A stretch of DNA of 64,000 bases from Macrotrachela quadricornifera (Eukaryota; Rotifera; Eurotatoria; Philodinida; Philodinidae). The stretch spans positions 93,057 to 157,056 of the forward strand of contig JAJEKB010000459.1 of the NCBI GenBank assembly GCA_022393335.1, given 5' to 3'. The position numbers and the translations under genes were made by a program. Under the pieces are notes generated by a model. It worked only from the letters and a program-made list of their open reading frames with translations, ran no database searches and was not told the origin of the DNA. Of the stretch, positions 1-19,193 are shown in pieces. How positions within the stretch are numbered: position 1 is the first letter of the stretch; each line of letters opens with the position of its first letter.

Positions 1-1201
1 TCGTTCGATACCTTTTAGTATATTGTAAAATTTTAGTTTATTGTGAAGAAATTTAATATCGCACTATTAGACGCATACAATTGGTTTATTCTATTGGGCT
101 TTGTGGTGCATACATTGATCTTTTATTTTGTTGATTAAAGCATACTGCCGAAATAATATTGATTTTGTTGTTTTGTTTCTTCTTCGATGAAGCATATTTG
201 TCAGTTGAGAATAAAGAATCGGATTTACTCCTAAGCTTGATTAATGATAACTAAAACTTACACTACTTTCTTTGTATCTGTCTTGCCCCCATGTTTCGAA
301 TAATCTTTAGACAGTTTTAAAGATTTGCAGTGGAGTAAAATACCACATGAATACTTCAACCAATTGAAAATTATGTCTCTTATTCTTACTTGTATGTTTA
401 TTTTCTCAACAAATTAGAAACAAATAGTGTATATAGTTTCGATCGATTTGATGGTATCTTGCGCCGTATTTTTTTAGTCATTTTCCTATAAATCATCTGT
501 ATTTCATACACGTTTCAAATTCCATAGAAATGCTAATCATAAATAAACACTAATATATACTATATAAATCTTTCTTTCGTTTATAGTTTCTAATACATTT
601 GATGTATAGTATTATTAATAACCTAATGTTTACCATTTTTTTTCTTTAACGATTCGTTTGACATTGCTGCATGATTGATATCTTAGAGTTTTTGTTCTAA
701 CTAATCTTCAACTTTTTAGAGGAAATCTTTTATTTTGGATTTTATATTAGCTCATTATCTGTTCTGATTTACTAATTAATTCATTTAGCTTTAATATTGT
801 ATCTATGAATGAACATTTTTTTCTACCGCGTAAGCTGCAAAGTTTAATATTAATTATATCTATTATTTATGGTCACGTTCACATAATTTTAATAGTAAAG
901 AGTCTTTTAATTTTAAATACTCTACTGTTTTTCATTATAACATCATATAAATATAATAATAATAATATTGTAAGCCCATTGTTCAAAAACTTTGTATATG
1001 CATATTAATATTCTTTTTAAATTAACAGCATAATACAGTTACTGCACAACTTTCGTTCTGTTCTATGTTTAGTTTGATAGATACACATACATATATGTAT
1101 GGATGAATTATTTTCTTTTTAAGATCTATTATTTTAAAAGAAGAAAATTGAAAGAAAGAAAAGAGTAACTTTATATTATATCTTTTTTTTTTAAAACAGC
1201 A

Positions 1202-1387
1202 ATGTTGAGATTTTTATTTCTTTTTTGGTTGTCTATTAGTACTATTGATCTTATTTATGTTAAATATTGTTTGAAAAAAAACGTAGTTGAATTACAAAAC
1301 TCAACAAATGATAAAAATTCAAAAATCATGTATCAGCTTGACAAAAAATTATTTGGTTTTTCTGGAACTGGAAACCTCGAGTATTAA
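1202..1387 (+). CDS. Possible small secreted peptide (61 aa), unrecognised
   Basis: A single open frame encodes 61 residues. The N-terminus is strongly hydrophobic and resembles a signal peptide (MLRFLFLFWLSISTIDLIYV), followed by a polar Asn/Lys-rich tail ending in GFSGTGNLEY. A poly-T tract and CAG acceptor (AG at 1198-1199) end two bases before the ATG, the arrangement expected of a 3' splice site or spliced-leader acceptor. No cysteine pattern or dibasic-flanked amidated peptide is obvious, so a neuropeptide precursor is not supported. The ORF is short enough to be chance in AT-rich DNA. The acceptor and the signal-like start are the only reasons to list it. Confidence 0.25.
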   Translation: MLRFLFLFWLSISTIDLIYVKYCLKKNVVELQNSTNDKNSKIMYQLDKKLFGFSGTGNLEY

Positions 1388-2732
1388 GGCTAAGTGTATC
1401 AAAGTTAATTAAACGATTAGGAATTATTGGAAAGCCATATATTCCGCATTTGTTTCCCTGTAGTATCAAAAGAATTAATCATTCATTGGGCTTCATATAA
1501 CTACTTTACACGTCTCACACTTAATCAAAAGAAGAGTTAAATGCTTAACTTGGAGGTATGAAATAATAATGAATGATATATCTTTTTCAGGGTCTTCATT
1601 GCTAAAAGAAGCCATGTTCTGCAACATTTTCTCCGTATTGATGTTTTCTACCATTGTAAATTTTGATTGGTTGAAACTCTCGTCAATCAAACAGTACTGC
1701 TGTTCATAGTAATCAATTCTACTTAGATGACAAGTGTATTAGAGAGAAGTAAAATATATAGACGATTTGCAACTTCTAATCTTTACACTGTTTTACATTT
1801 TATCCAAAAGCTAGAGTGTGAGTCGTACACTATGACGAGTAAAATAACACGTTCTTGTCAGAATGATTAATGCATTTCTAAAGAGAAAAATAGTGAACTT
1901 AACTGATCCTATGTTTTTTTCAGTATATTTTACTTTTTTTCCTTCTGTTCTCCAGGTTCTCTTTCATTGTATCAAAAAAAAAAAAGACAAATATGTTTTT
2001 CGCTGATCGTAATTTTTGTATCGTCGACAAGTATTTATTTGTCAAGCAAAAAAAGATAAATTTTTCTTCCTCTCTTTTAAGTATTTTTTTCGCAAAACTC
2101 CGCTGTACACTATGATACACTCTACTTATAAAAAAACAGCATATACGTACGTCTTACTAGTAACATAACGTGTGCAAAAACACTATGATTTGGATGCTTA
2201 TTAGAAACGCTGTTTGACAAGTCTTCCCCTCCCGAGTTTCTTTAGAAACATCACGTACTTGTAAAATGTGTTGCATGCGCTCTTTTATTTATTACGTTAT
2301 ATTTATTCTATTTCACTTGTACAATGACTTATACTGTACAGAATGGTATGAATATAAATTTAACTAATGTATCAATTATTTTTCAATAATCAAATAAAAA
2401 CTATCAATAAATTTTTCATTCATCTTTCTCGACACTGAAATCAATAAAAATCGACGATTATGTTTTAAATATTTTCTAATGTGATAATGCAATGGTATAC
2501 TTGAAGTCAGTTTCATCTCTATATTTCTTGACATGATTGATATTCCGTAAGTATTGTAAGTTCAATTTAATATCAAATTTAACAGATTATATTACATAAC
2601 CAACGGTTATAAATCATAATGTAGGTTTTTTTGGTATTGACAAGTAAGTATTAGTATGATGACAATATCTGAAACTTAATAAAAACATTTTTATCAATGA
2701 TTCATGTGCATTGTTTAGTGATTATTATATGG

Positions 2733-3051
2733 GCATGCTCAATGATAGAGTATCCTATTGATGTTTTTTTTTCCTATTGTAAGGATAAAACATGCTATTG
2801 TTTGTGTCATATGATAGAAGATCATAGACAACCCTGAATTGGCCCGAACAACACTATGCTTTATCCTTACAATAGTAAAGAAAAGCCGCCGATGGTAGCT
2901 TTTCTTTACTATTGTAAGGATAAAGCATAGTGTTGTTCGGGCCAATTCAGGGTTGTCTATGATCTTCTATCATATGACCCGAATAATATTATGTTTTATC
3001 CTTACAATGGAAAAAAAACATTAATAGGGTGTCCTACCATGGAGCAAACCG
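2733..3051. mobile_element. Nested palindromic fold-back element (MITE-like)
   Basis: The sequence folds into one long hairpin. 2806-2886 and 2898-2978 are perfect inverted copies of 81 bp around an 11-bp spacer (2887-2897). Outside the perfect part the pairing continues imperfectly to about 2733 and 3051. Each arm is itself partly palindromic: a TATTGTAAGGATAAA block occurs four times in alternating orientation (near 2775, 2862, 2909 and 2995). No transposase is encoded. This suggests a non-autonomous fold-back/MITE element, possibly built from an inverted duplication of a smaller one. The exact ends and target-site duplication are not clear. Confidence 0.75.
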
Positions 3052-3560
3052 ATATGCGATTTCGTGAAAATTTTCATCATTTACGAATGTGAGTGCCCCA
3101 CGAGAAAAATATGTAACAAGGAAATCCATTCTCAAAATAATTCTTATATATTAATATTTTACATTTAGAAACCTATTTTTAGTAATAGTGCAGCCGTCCG
3201 TACAATAGTAAATATTCGACATTTTCATAGAAAATCATAATTTTATTTACAGATTGTGGTAGCATTTAAACATTCCTAATTAATAACAGTCGTTTTTTAA
3301 TATATAGCATCCACAAGAAAAGATCGTCCATCTATCATTATTAATATATGCGGTAATAAAGAGAAGATGCATTCTGAAGGATAAAGTATCTCATACATTA
3401 AGAAAAGAGATACAAGTTGAAAGATAGAAAAATGTAATAATAAATTTTTAATTAAGGCACTTATTCATTATATTCTCATATTTAATACAGATAAATAGTA
3501 ATTTTATTCTATTTGCTGAAACAAAAAATTAGATAAAATATGTATTTCAGATAGATTTGA

Positions 3561-6500
3561 ATGGCCAATGTTTTTCTTCAATTTTTACTGGATGTTGAAC
3601 ATGGAGATTTAGATGCTGTCAAACGAAATATTGAAAATGGTATTGATTTAGAAACACGTGATGAAGTAAAATAAAGATAAAAATAAATTTGTATAAGATT
3701 ATGTTTTTTATTTTCTTTTAAATATTTAGGATCAACAAACAGCACTTATTTTAGCTACTCGATGTAATTATTTTGAATGTGTCAAAATTCTTATTGAAGC
3801 TGGTGCTGATGTAAATGCTGAGGATGTGGTAAGCAATATATAGTTTGTTATTTTAAACAATAGATTCTTTCGTTTAGGATAATTGGACAGCATTATTAAA
3901 CGCATGTCAAAATGGAAATTTAAATATTATACGTATTCTTGTTGATCATGATGCACAAATTGAGCATTCTGATTGTGTAAATTTTATATATTAATGAAAA
4001 TAAATAAAAAAAACTAATTTTTTTTATTTGTTAAATAGGGACAATTTACTCCTTTGATGTGGGCATCCTATCAAGGACATAGAGATATAGTTGAATATTT
4101 ACTATCATGCGGTGCAAATGTCGATGCTCTCAATGAGCATGGTATATCGAGTTTAAGTTGGGCAGCAGGACGAAATCATGTTGATATTGTAAAATTATTA
4201 CTTACAGCTGGTGCTTCACCTAATTTATGTGATAAGAATAATACAACTCCATTAATTTGGGCTAGTAGACGTGGTATGTATAGAAAAGCATACTTACTAT
4301 TAATTTCTAGTTTCTTTTTTTGTATTCAGGTCATACCGAAGTAGTGGATTTATTATTAAAAGCTAATGCTAGTGTTAATAATATTGGAATGAAAAATATG
4401 ACAGCTCTTTTAGCTGCTACAAAAGGTGGTCATACAGGAACAGCTCTTCGTCTTCTTCAAAATCGAACAATTGATATCAAAATACAAGATAAAGTAAAAT
4501 CATAGAGAATTCTTAATGAAAATTTACATAAAATAATTATAATAGGATGGACAAACACCATTGAATTATGCATGTATTGAAGGTCTTACTGATGTTGTTG
4601 CTGCACTTATTGATCGTCATGCATATGTCAATACTGTTGATAAAGTAAATTCTATAATTAGTATTGTTTTCTTTTTTCTTATTGTATGAAATTATTAATG
4701 ATTATTCATATAGAATGGTGATCCAGTTCTTTTCTCTGCTATTAAAGGTGGAAAAGAAGATTGTGTTGCTCTTCTACTTGATAATCATGCTGATATAAAT
4801 GTAATTGGTGCTGTAAGTAAAATAATATATAATTATTTCTATTAATATTAATTTAAACTTTTAAATAAAAAGGAAAATAAAACAGCAATCTGGTGGGCTG
4901 TCGAACGAGGTCGATTGGATGTAGTTAAGTACTTGCTTCATTATAATCCTGATGTTGAAGTTCCAGGTGGTCAAGATGATGATACACCATTATTATTAGC
5001 TACGAAACGAAAACGTGTTGGTATTGTTTATGAACTGATAAAATATGGTGCAAAAATATCATCTGTTGATCAGGTTTGATTGTTTCTATATTGTATTTTT
5101 TTGTTAAGTTTACATAATATTTTTGTATTTAGTTTGGTGATAATAGTTTGCATGTTGCTCTACGTAATCGTAGTCGTGATATTGCAGATATGCTACTATC
5201 TAATCCACGACATGCAAAATATTTGTATCGTCCTAATAAACGTGGTGAAACACCTTACAAAATAGATGCTAGTCTTCAGAAGAGTATTCTTACAGCTATC
5301 TTTGGACAACGTATATACTTTTTAATATATAAAATTTATAATTTAAAGAATTTGTTTTTTTTTAATTTTTGTGGATAGGTGCGTTGAATTTGAATGATGA
5401 TTCTATTCTTGGTTATGATCTATATTCGTCTGCATTAGCTGAAATTTTAAGTGAACCAACGCTTCGAACACCGATTACTGTGGTAAATAATAAATATTTA
5501 TAGAAGGTTTTTTTTTCTCAATATTTTAAATTGATTCATTAGGGTCTATACGCTAAATGGGGTAGTGGAAAATCAGCTTTATTAACACATCTAAAAGGTA
5601 AAATGGTTTGTTTCATATTCAATAAATCTATTTTATTTTATAATTCTTTTTAGATGAAATGATCAGTTTTGCTCAATTGAGAGGTATGTTTTTCTTCTCT
5701 ATATATTTATTTTACAAGATTTATTGTAATTTCTTATAGATTTTCCCTCTATGAAATTTTCACCGTTACTTCTGTCGGTTATTTTTATTATAGCATTAAT
5801 TGTTGCTCTCGTAACCGGTTTTTCAATACATTACATTGTTGGTATTTCACTCGGTGTAACATTAATAGTTTTTCCATTAATATTTCTTTTTCTGATCAAA
5901 TATCTTCTTCGTCGTAAAGATTATGAGTGGACAACTAATGTAGCACAATTTATAAATAAACGTTTAGAAATTTTACGATTTTTACTTCAAGTTCTTTTTA
6001 TGAATCCTTATGCACATCGCCGATTAAAAACAAATGATATAAGTGATTGTAAAAAAATGAAGTAAGATAAAAAATTTTGTAATATTATTACTGAATATAA
6101 ACAATTTTATTAATTAGATTTATTTTTACTGAATATGAAAAAGTATCAACTATTGATGGTGAAAAAGCTAGTGCGGGTATGATTGCTGAACTTGCAACTA
6201 ATATTGAAGAAACTTTTGGACTTGTGGCAACTCGTCTTTGTCGTGCACTTCATTCTAGAAGTTTGTTTAAGAATAATTCCATTGATTGATTATTTTTGTT
6301 TTTTGTTTAATTATTAGATTTAAGTCATCATCGATTTCGATATCTATGTTGCATACCAGCATTCATTTTTGTTATTATTCAAATTTCTCTTGTCTTAGCT
6401 TTGACCATTTTAGGACTAGTCAATGGTAAGAGATTTTAATATATACAATATAAAATTCATTTCAATATTCGTTATAGGTATTCCATCAAGTCATCATTCA

Positions 6501-9500
6501 GTGAATATGATTTATATTTTACTTACATCTATATTAGCTACTTCAATTGCATTCAGTTTTGCTACATGGCTTCGATTATTAATGGGATTAATGAAATCAC
6601 CTAAATCAAAAATAAAATTTTCAGATCATTCATCACGTTTAAATGAAAGTTCTCTTTATCGACTAAGAAAAGAAGTACATTATTATTAAAAAAATAAAAT
6701 GTTATTTAAAAAAAACTAAGATTTCTTCATTTTAGGTTAGTCATTTATCATACATCATAAAAACTGTTGAAGCTTTTCTAAATATCAATACTCGTCTTGT
6801 TGTTCTTATTGATGGTTTAGATGTTTGTGAACAACAACGTATGCTTCAAATACTTGATGTAAAATAAAATGTTAATTAATATTATTATTATTATTTCTAT
6901 TATCATTCTAGCAAGTACATGTACTTTTTACAAAAGAAAATGATCCATTTATAACATTAATTGTTTGTGATCCACATAAAATGATGCAAGATATGGCATC
7001 AACAATGGGTGTATCATCAACAACAAATCAAAATACAGGTTTTGATACTTCTGTTAATGGTCATGATTATTTACTATCAATTATTCAACTTCCAATCTAT
7101 TTACAATTAGATTTAAGTAAAACAAAACAATTGAAAAGAAATTCTGATGGTTTTCCAAAAAGAAGACAAACTGTTAGTTAGATATCTTTTATGAATATAA
7201 TCAAAATAAAGATTATTTATTTCTTTTTGTTTAGCTTCTTCCAAATGGTACATCAGTTCTTGATGTAAGTGCAAAATTATCAATAAATAATAAACTTTCA
7301 AAAAATAAACGACGTCGTCAACGACGAGATACATTACCAAATACAAAACCAGTATGTTACATATATTGTTGTTAGTAGTATATTTTTTTGTTTTTATGTA
7401 TCTTTATTAGGTAACAACATCAGAATTAACTCATCAATTACTTCAATCTGATTATTTTCTTGATATTAATCCACGAATACTTCAACGTCTTATTAATATA
7501 ATTGCAATGACAGGTCGACTTTTACGTGCTAATCAAGTATTATTCAGTTGGAAACGTCTTGGATGTTGGTCATATTTAGTAGAACAATGGCCATATCGTA
7601 TTACTTGGATTATTGTTTATTATGAAGATCATGAACAAGATTATGGAGAAGATACAGCACTTTATTTTCTTTATAATAAGTATATTTATTTTATTTTTTG
7701 CAGAATATTATTTAAATAAATATTTACCTTTTTTTTTTTTCTTCAGAATTAAACCATTTATGCCAATAATAAATGATCCACTTTTAGAACTTGATCGTAG
7801 TGGACGTAAATTTGAACTTTGTATAGAACAAAGTGAACCTGTTTTAAATATAGCTGATTTAAAACAATTTCTTCCATGTACATGTAATCTTGATCCATAT
7901 TTAAATAAATTAATTCGAGGTAAAATATTTTTCATTATTTTTCTTTTATTTTTTTTATTAAATAGAATCTGTCACATATTTTTATATGAATAATCATGAT
8001 GAAAATGGTTTTATCAATGTTGATCCATCACGATATTTTCCTCGACACGATTCTAAGTAAGTTAAAAGTTAACTTAAAAAAAATATTAATTGGTAGATTT
8101 TTAATTGATTATTTTATTCAGAAATATTTATCACTGCTACTGTAATCAATGGTAAAATTATAAAAATTTAAGAATATTTTCAACATTGCATGAATAGAGC
8201 TTTGAATTTTTAAAATTTTATTAATTAATAAAGATTTTTTTAAAAAAAATATTTATTTATATGTTTTAGTTTTGCTGGACGTGGAGGTTGTTTTCAACAA
8301 CCATCAACTTTACGACATAAAAGTGCATTTTATCCAAAATTCAATCATGATAAATCGGATCACTTAGGTAATCGTTTACAACGCTTACTAAACTTTAATT
8401 TATTAATTTGAATTTTTTTTTGTTCTGTAGGAAATCAACATCGTCCACATACACAAATATCAATGAAAAAACGAGATGATGATAATCATAATCATCGTCG
8501 AACATCATCTATTTCATCAATATCAGAATCTATTACACAACCATTAATTGAACGACAACAATCATCATCAAATAATCCTTCAACATATGTTAAAGTATAT
8601 ATGCATCTTCTTTTGTTTTTTTTCATTTAATAAAATTTTTTTATTTAAAATAAAATAGATGGATTTATCAGCATGTTTAAGTCAGATGACAGTGAAAGAT
8701 ATTTGTGATTGTTTACAAAATGATATTATCGGTTTAAAATCATCAATGATACCAATCTATACTCAAGATATAAATGATAATAATATAACTGGTCGTGTAT
8801 TAGCAACATGTGAACTTAATGAACTTAAACAAGTATGAAAATATTTCTATATAATTCAATATTTTCTTTTCATTTTTATAAGATACTTTCAATGCCATTT
8901 GGTGATTGGGTACTTTTTAGTAATTGGATACGAGCAAAACGAGAAGATGAACAGTAAAATTTCTTATATGAATAGAATAAAATTTATTTTATTATGACTT
9001 TGTTTTTTTTTTGTAGACGATCGAGATTTCATATACAAACAGTATCTTCATCGACAGACAATAATACTAATATTCATCAGAATGAATCATTTAATGAGTA
9101 TCAATTTTATACTGATAATGGTGTATTTAGTACTGCATTAAATCAATTATTTTCAACAAAATCACAAAATGCAACAATTAAATCTACTGATGAAATACGT
9201 ACAAGTGGTAATGATAAAGTATCGATTGTTTCAGCACCAAAAAATGTTAAATTTCTTATTCCGCTTGGTCGATCTGGTATAACATCAAATGAAAGTACAT
9301 TTGGTGTTATTGAATCAACAACACGAACAATTACACATGTTAAAGATATATTTCCATTAAATATTCAATCACAAACTCCACAAATAATATCAAATAATCA
9401 AACAGATACAATTACATCATCATCATCTTCAAATTCAATAACAATTGCACCATTATTCAATCAAGAATATCACCAAGACATAATTAAAAGTGACAGTGAA

Positions 9501-9542
9501 GAAATTCCTTTACTTCCTTATGATAATTCCAATGATCAATAA
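3561..9542 (+). CDS. KIDINS220: KIDINS220/ARMS-like ankyrin-repeat KAP-NTPase membrane scaffold
   Basis: This is a multi-exon gene (about 1,430 aa when exons are joined) with introns of about 45-80 bp. The N-terminal ~370 residues are ankyrin repeats of 33 residues, several encoded one per exon. Next come the family segments [11 protein letters not shown] and [17 protein letters not shown], then a KAP-family P-loop NTPase with Walker [15 protein letters not shown] (near 5545-5590) and a Walker B-like [13 protein letters not shown] (near 6800). Four hydrophobic segments inside the KAP domain (5750-5920, 6330-6560) are the expected membrane helices. The segment TGRLLRANQ...LVEQWPYR and a SAM-like Kidins interaction module ([16 protein letters not shown], near 8659) follow. 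In vertebrates the protein is a neurotrophin-receptor and protein kinase D scaffold at the plasma membrane. The Ser/Asn-rich tail ends NDQ and lacks the PDZ ligand of the human protein. The start is the first ATG, 11 bases after a TTTCAG acceptor; the stop is at 9540-9542. Exon joins around 8040-8270 are the least certain. Confidence 0.93.
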
Positions 9543-10353
9543 ATGAATACAAAAATATTATATGCGGAATAAATTCCAATTTTTTAACAGATTTAAATTT
9601 CGTTTATTTTTTATTTTATACACATGTATTTATATTTATTCATTTCATTTATTTTTATCCATTGTTTTACTGCTTTTCTCTTTTTTTTTTAAATAATTGA
9701 TCAGTAATCTATTGATGGAGAATGTAAATATAAGTCATAAAAAGACATATTAATAATATAATTGAATAAAAATTTTAATAATTTTATTTTTATTAGATAA
9801 TCATATTTGATACAATTTTATAAAGAAATATATAGAATTGTTCGACTAGTAGCGTCCTCTATTAAATGTTTTTTTTTCATTTTTTTTCTTTTATTTTTTT
9901 GTCAGTTTTTTTCTTAAATGGTTCGAATAGACGATTCATAATTGGTCAATATTTTAATATAAGTCATGTAATTTTACGTAATTTTTACTTTTAAATAATA
10001 TCTGATGTTACATTGGCAGATGACAAAGATGATGAGACGATCAGAAAACGAGAGAAGAAAAAAAAAAAGAATAAACAAACAAATGAGAATGGAAAAGAAA
10101 AAGAGAAAGTAAATGTTAGTTCGTTCAGTCTTTAGATTCAAATGGCAATTATCATATGTTTGTACCTAGATTTATGTATTTTCTATTTTTGATATAATCA
10201 TATAATATTTATTTGATTATAAAGAATTTTTCGAATGATGAAATTATTATTATTATTATTTTTTTTCTTTTAGTTCTAGAATAAAAATCTTTAACATCAA
10301 TAATTCCCCTTCCCAAAAAACAAAACAATAATAAACAAAAGCAATAAAATATC
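9543..10353. other. Intergenic: KIDINS220 3' UTR and DDX3 upstream region
   Basis: No gene is visible. The first ~250 bases contain several AATAAA-like signals (for example near 9567 and 9763) consistent with the 3' end of KIDINS220. The rest is A/T-rich with purine-rich stretches (10035-10110) and probably holds the promoter and 5' UTR of the DDX3 gene. No core promoter motif can be assigned with confidence. Confidence 0.5.
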
Positions 10354-16135
<5,782 letters not shown>

Positions 16136-18604
16136 ATGTTGAATGATTATGGATTATTTATTATACTACTACCAAATGATTTTGATAAAGATATATCTAA
16201 TAATACAATAACATCTCATGTTGTTGTACCATCAATATCAACAGTAAGTCATTGTATTAATTTATTTTATTATTATTTCTATTTATTTTTGAAAAGCTAT
16301 CAATTGATACAGTATCTGCTTCAATAGCTTCAGCTTCAATTCCTATTTCTACACCATTTTCTATTACTTCAACAATTGAAAAAGATAATGAATATTTAAA
16401 ACAAACATCAATAAAATCTTTATGTGTTGTTTTAACAAATTATTTTTCAAAAAAAAATAATATTGAACCTGTATGGTTAATATCTGATGATAAAAAAACT
16501 TATCAAATTATATTTTATGTTGAATTTGGATTTATAAGTGATCGTATTTTACAAGATTTAGTTAAACTTGGTATTGGTAAAATAAATAATACAAAAATAT
16601 TAATTTTACCAACAACTATTATACTTGAAGGACAATTAACTGATAAAAAACAATCTATATCAACAATATCATTAACAGAAGATATTTCTAATAATGAATT
16701 ATTATCAACTAATATTGAAAATAATACAAGTGATACAACAAATAATGATTTACCATTATCACGTAAAATTCGTAAACGTATTAATGAATCAAATTTTAAA
16801 AAAAGTGTTCGAGCACGATTAATGGTTCATCAAGTTGTTGCTAGTATACGAACATCAACAACACTTACATTTGATTTTGTTCTATTAATATGTCTTGCAT
16901 CAATGTTAGCTGCATTTGGTTTATTAGATAATTCAACTGTTATTATTGTTGCTAGTATGCTTGTTAGTCCATTAATGAATCCAATATTAGGTATTGTATT
17001 TGGTTTATCTGTACGTGAACATTCATTATGGAAACGTGGTTTTCGAAATGAATTAATTGGTTTAATTATTTGTATAACTTGTGGATTTGTTCTTGGGTAA
17101 AATTTATGATATCTTCCATTTTTTTTTTAATTTTATTTTTTATAGATTATTTACAACATTTGCTGAAACAAAATGGGGAAGTTCAACAAGTTTTCCAACA
17201 TCTGAAATGAAATCACGTGGTGATATTAAACGATTATGGGTAGGTGTACTTATTGCTTTACCTAGTGGAGCTGGTGTTGCACTATCAGTACTCGGTGGAA
17301 ATACAGGTAAAAATTATGATTAAATTTTCTTTTGATTACAAAAATTTATATAGGTTCACTTGTTGGTGTTGCTATATCAGGTTAATTTACTTTTTATTTT
17401 TTTTATTAAATAAATATATTCTTATTAATTCTTAATTATTTTACTAGCTTCTCTTCTTCCACCAGCTGTAAATTGTGGTCTTCTTTTTGCTTATGCATTA
17501 CTTGGTATATCATTTTCAAATGTTGCTGCTTTTGTTGATTCACTTGAATTAAATAATACAAATGAAGAATTTTCTTCAAATCTTAATTGTACAAAATATA
17601 TTAATAATAATTATCAATCACTATATACATGTAATTTAGCACATGAAGCAGCAATACTTGCTGGTTGTAGTTTATTATTAACAATAGTTAATATAATATG
17701 TATTATAATAATGGCATTATTTATATTACGTATAAAAGAAGTTGTACCATTACATCAACCAAATAAAGATATAACAAATTTTTTTCATTATGATGTTAAA
17801 GTTGCACGTGATTATAATAAAACAATAGATGAAAATGATATAAAAACAAATAATTTAACAACATCAACACTTAATAGAAATAGTTTAGCACAATCATTTG
17901 TTAATCGTTGGAAATCATTTAAAACAATAAAATCAGATGATAGTCAACATCATCAAGAAACAGGACAATCATTATCAATAAATAATGATATAGAATTAAC
18001 AAATACAGAATCACGTAGAAAATTATTTCGTTTAAAAACATTTGCTAAAGAATATGATCTTGATGTATTTAATAAATGTGATTATGATTTATTAAGTTAT
18101 GATAGTCGAGAAAAAGTACGTTTACTTATTCATGATCTTGTTGATATGTGTCAAGAAATTCCATCTGTATTTATTGATCTATTTCATTTACAACCATGTG
18201 CTATACAAACATCAACTGATAAAGAACATATGTCATTTTATCAAGAAATTATTGAACTTTTACCACCTAAATGGTATAAATTATTTGTTCGAGAACAACA
18301 ACGACGACAAATTATATCATGGTCGTCATCATTTAATCGAACATATTCATTACGTATGTCACGTTATCCTACATATAGAAAATCCATATCAGAATCTAAT
18401 GAAAATAATTATAATCAATTATTACAAGATCACAATAAAAAACTGAGAGGACATTTTCAAAGACAAAGTTCAGTACCTACAACAAGTATTCATTCATCAA
18501 TTATTGATCAAGAAATTGAAATACCTTTAGAAGGTACACGTTTTCGTATAACTAAACCATCTATATCCACTCAAATGTTTGGAAATGAATCAAAAATGAT
18601 TTAA
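16136..18604 (+). CDS. DUF389 family multi-pass membrane protein (750 aa)
   Basis: Five exons (16136-16243, 16297-17096, 17146-17306, 17354-17380, 17448-18604) join in frame to 750 residues. The middle third matches the DUF389/TIGR00341 membrane domain: paired helices with ASMLVSPLMNPILGIVFGL, then a loop, IALPSGAGVALSVLGGNTG, VGVAISASLLPPAVNCGLL and AAILAGCSLLLTIVNIICI, about six hydrophobic helices in all. The N-terminal ~210 residues and the C-terminal ~290 residues are hydrophilic and probably cytosolic. The family is widespread in bacteria and archaea, scattered in eukaryotes, and its function is unknown. A 27-bp microexon (17354-17380) lies inside the membrane domain. Introns and base composition match neighbouring genes, so this is not recent bacterial contamination. 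The start is the first ATG of the open frame; an upstream exon cannot be excluded. Confidence 0.85.
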
Positions 18605-19193
18605 ATCGTTTTTTTTTTTTTGTATTCTTCACTTATAAATTCTTTTATATATAAACGTAAAAAAAATATTATCATATACGTCATCACATATCATAATTTG
18701 ATCTTCTGTAGACATCTTATCTATAATCAATCTCAATCTTACTATCTAAAGTCAATTTAATATTACGATATATAAATGGTTATATGAGATTCTATATATA
18801 ACAAAAAATAATTTAACTTATTTAGAATTATTATTATTTCTAAGATAAATTATAAAGCTTTTGTTTACAACGAAGATTATTATTAAATTAGATTCATTAC
18901 AATATAGAATTGAAAAGTTTACAATATCTAACAATCAAGATAGAATGAAATAAATATTCTTGATAAGTAGCGACCTCTAATTAAACAAATAATTCTATAG
19001 GGTTGTCATTCTTTTACAATGTGTTGTACTATCCTACCGGCATCATTTGTTTTTTGTTTGCCACTGCTACTACGACGGCATGTGGTAGCACATGACATTG
19101 AATATTGACAATGAAAATTAATCGAAAAGTATATTTATATTTTCTTCATTTAATTCTAGATTGATGTTAAATTAAATATTAGTAAAATTTTCA
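18605..19193. other. Intergenic between DUF389 gene and TRAPPC5
   Basis: AT-rich spacer of about 590 bp with no gene. A TCTAG acceptor-like site near 19154-19158 lies about 35 bases before the TRAPPC5 start and could be a 5'-UTR splice or trans-splice acceptor. The block AGTAGCGACCTCT near 18965 resembles one near 9848, also downstream of a gene, but two loose matches are not enough to define a repeat. Confidence 0.4.

Larger units (their letters stand above)
1..3560. other. Upstream intergenic region, mostly non-coding
   Basis: AT-rich sequence with no recognisable conserved gene. ORFs of 60-68 codons occur (for example 805-1008 + and 1493-1690 -), but they have low-complexity composition and no domain. 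The two items worth separate entries are a possible small secreted peptide at 1202-1387 and a fold-back repeat at about 2733-3051. The last 10 bases (from 3551) may be the 5' UTR of the KIDINS220 gene, because a TTTCAG acceptor lies just before the start codon. Confidence 0.6.
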
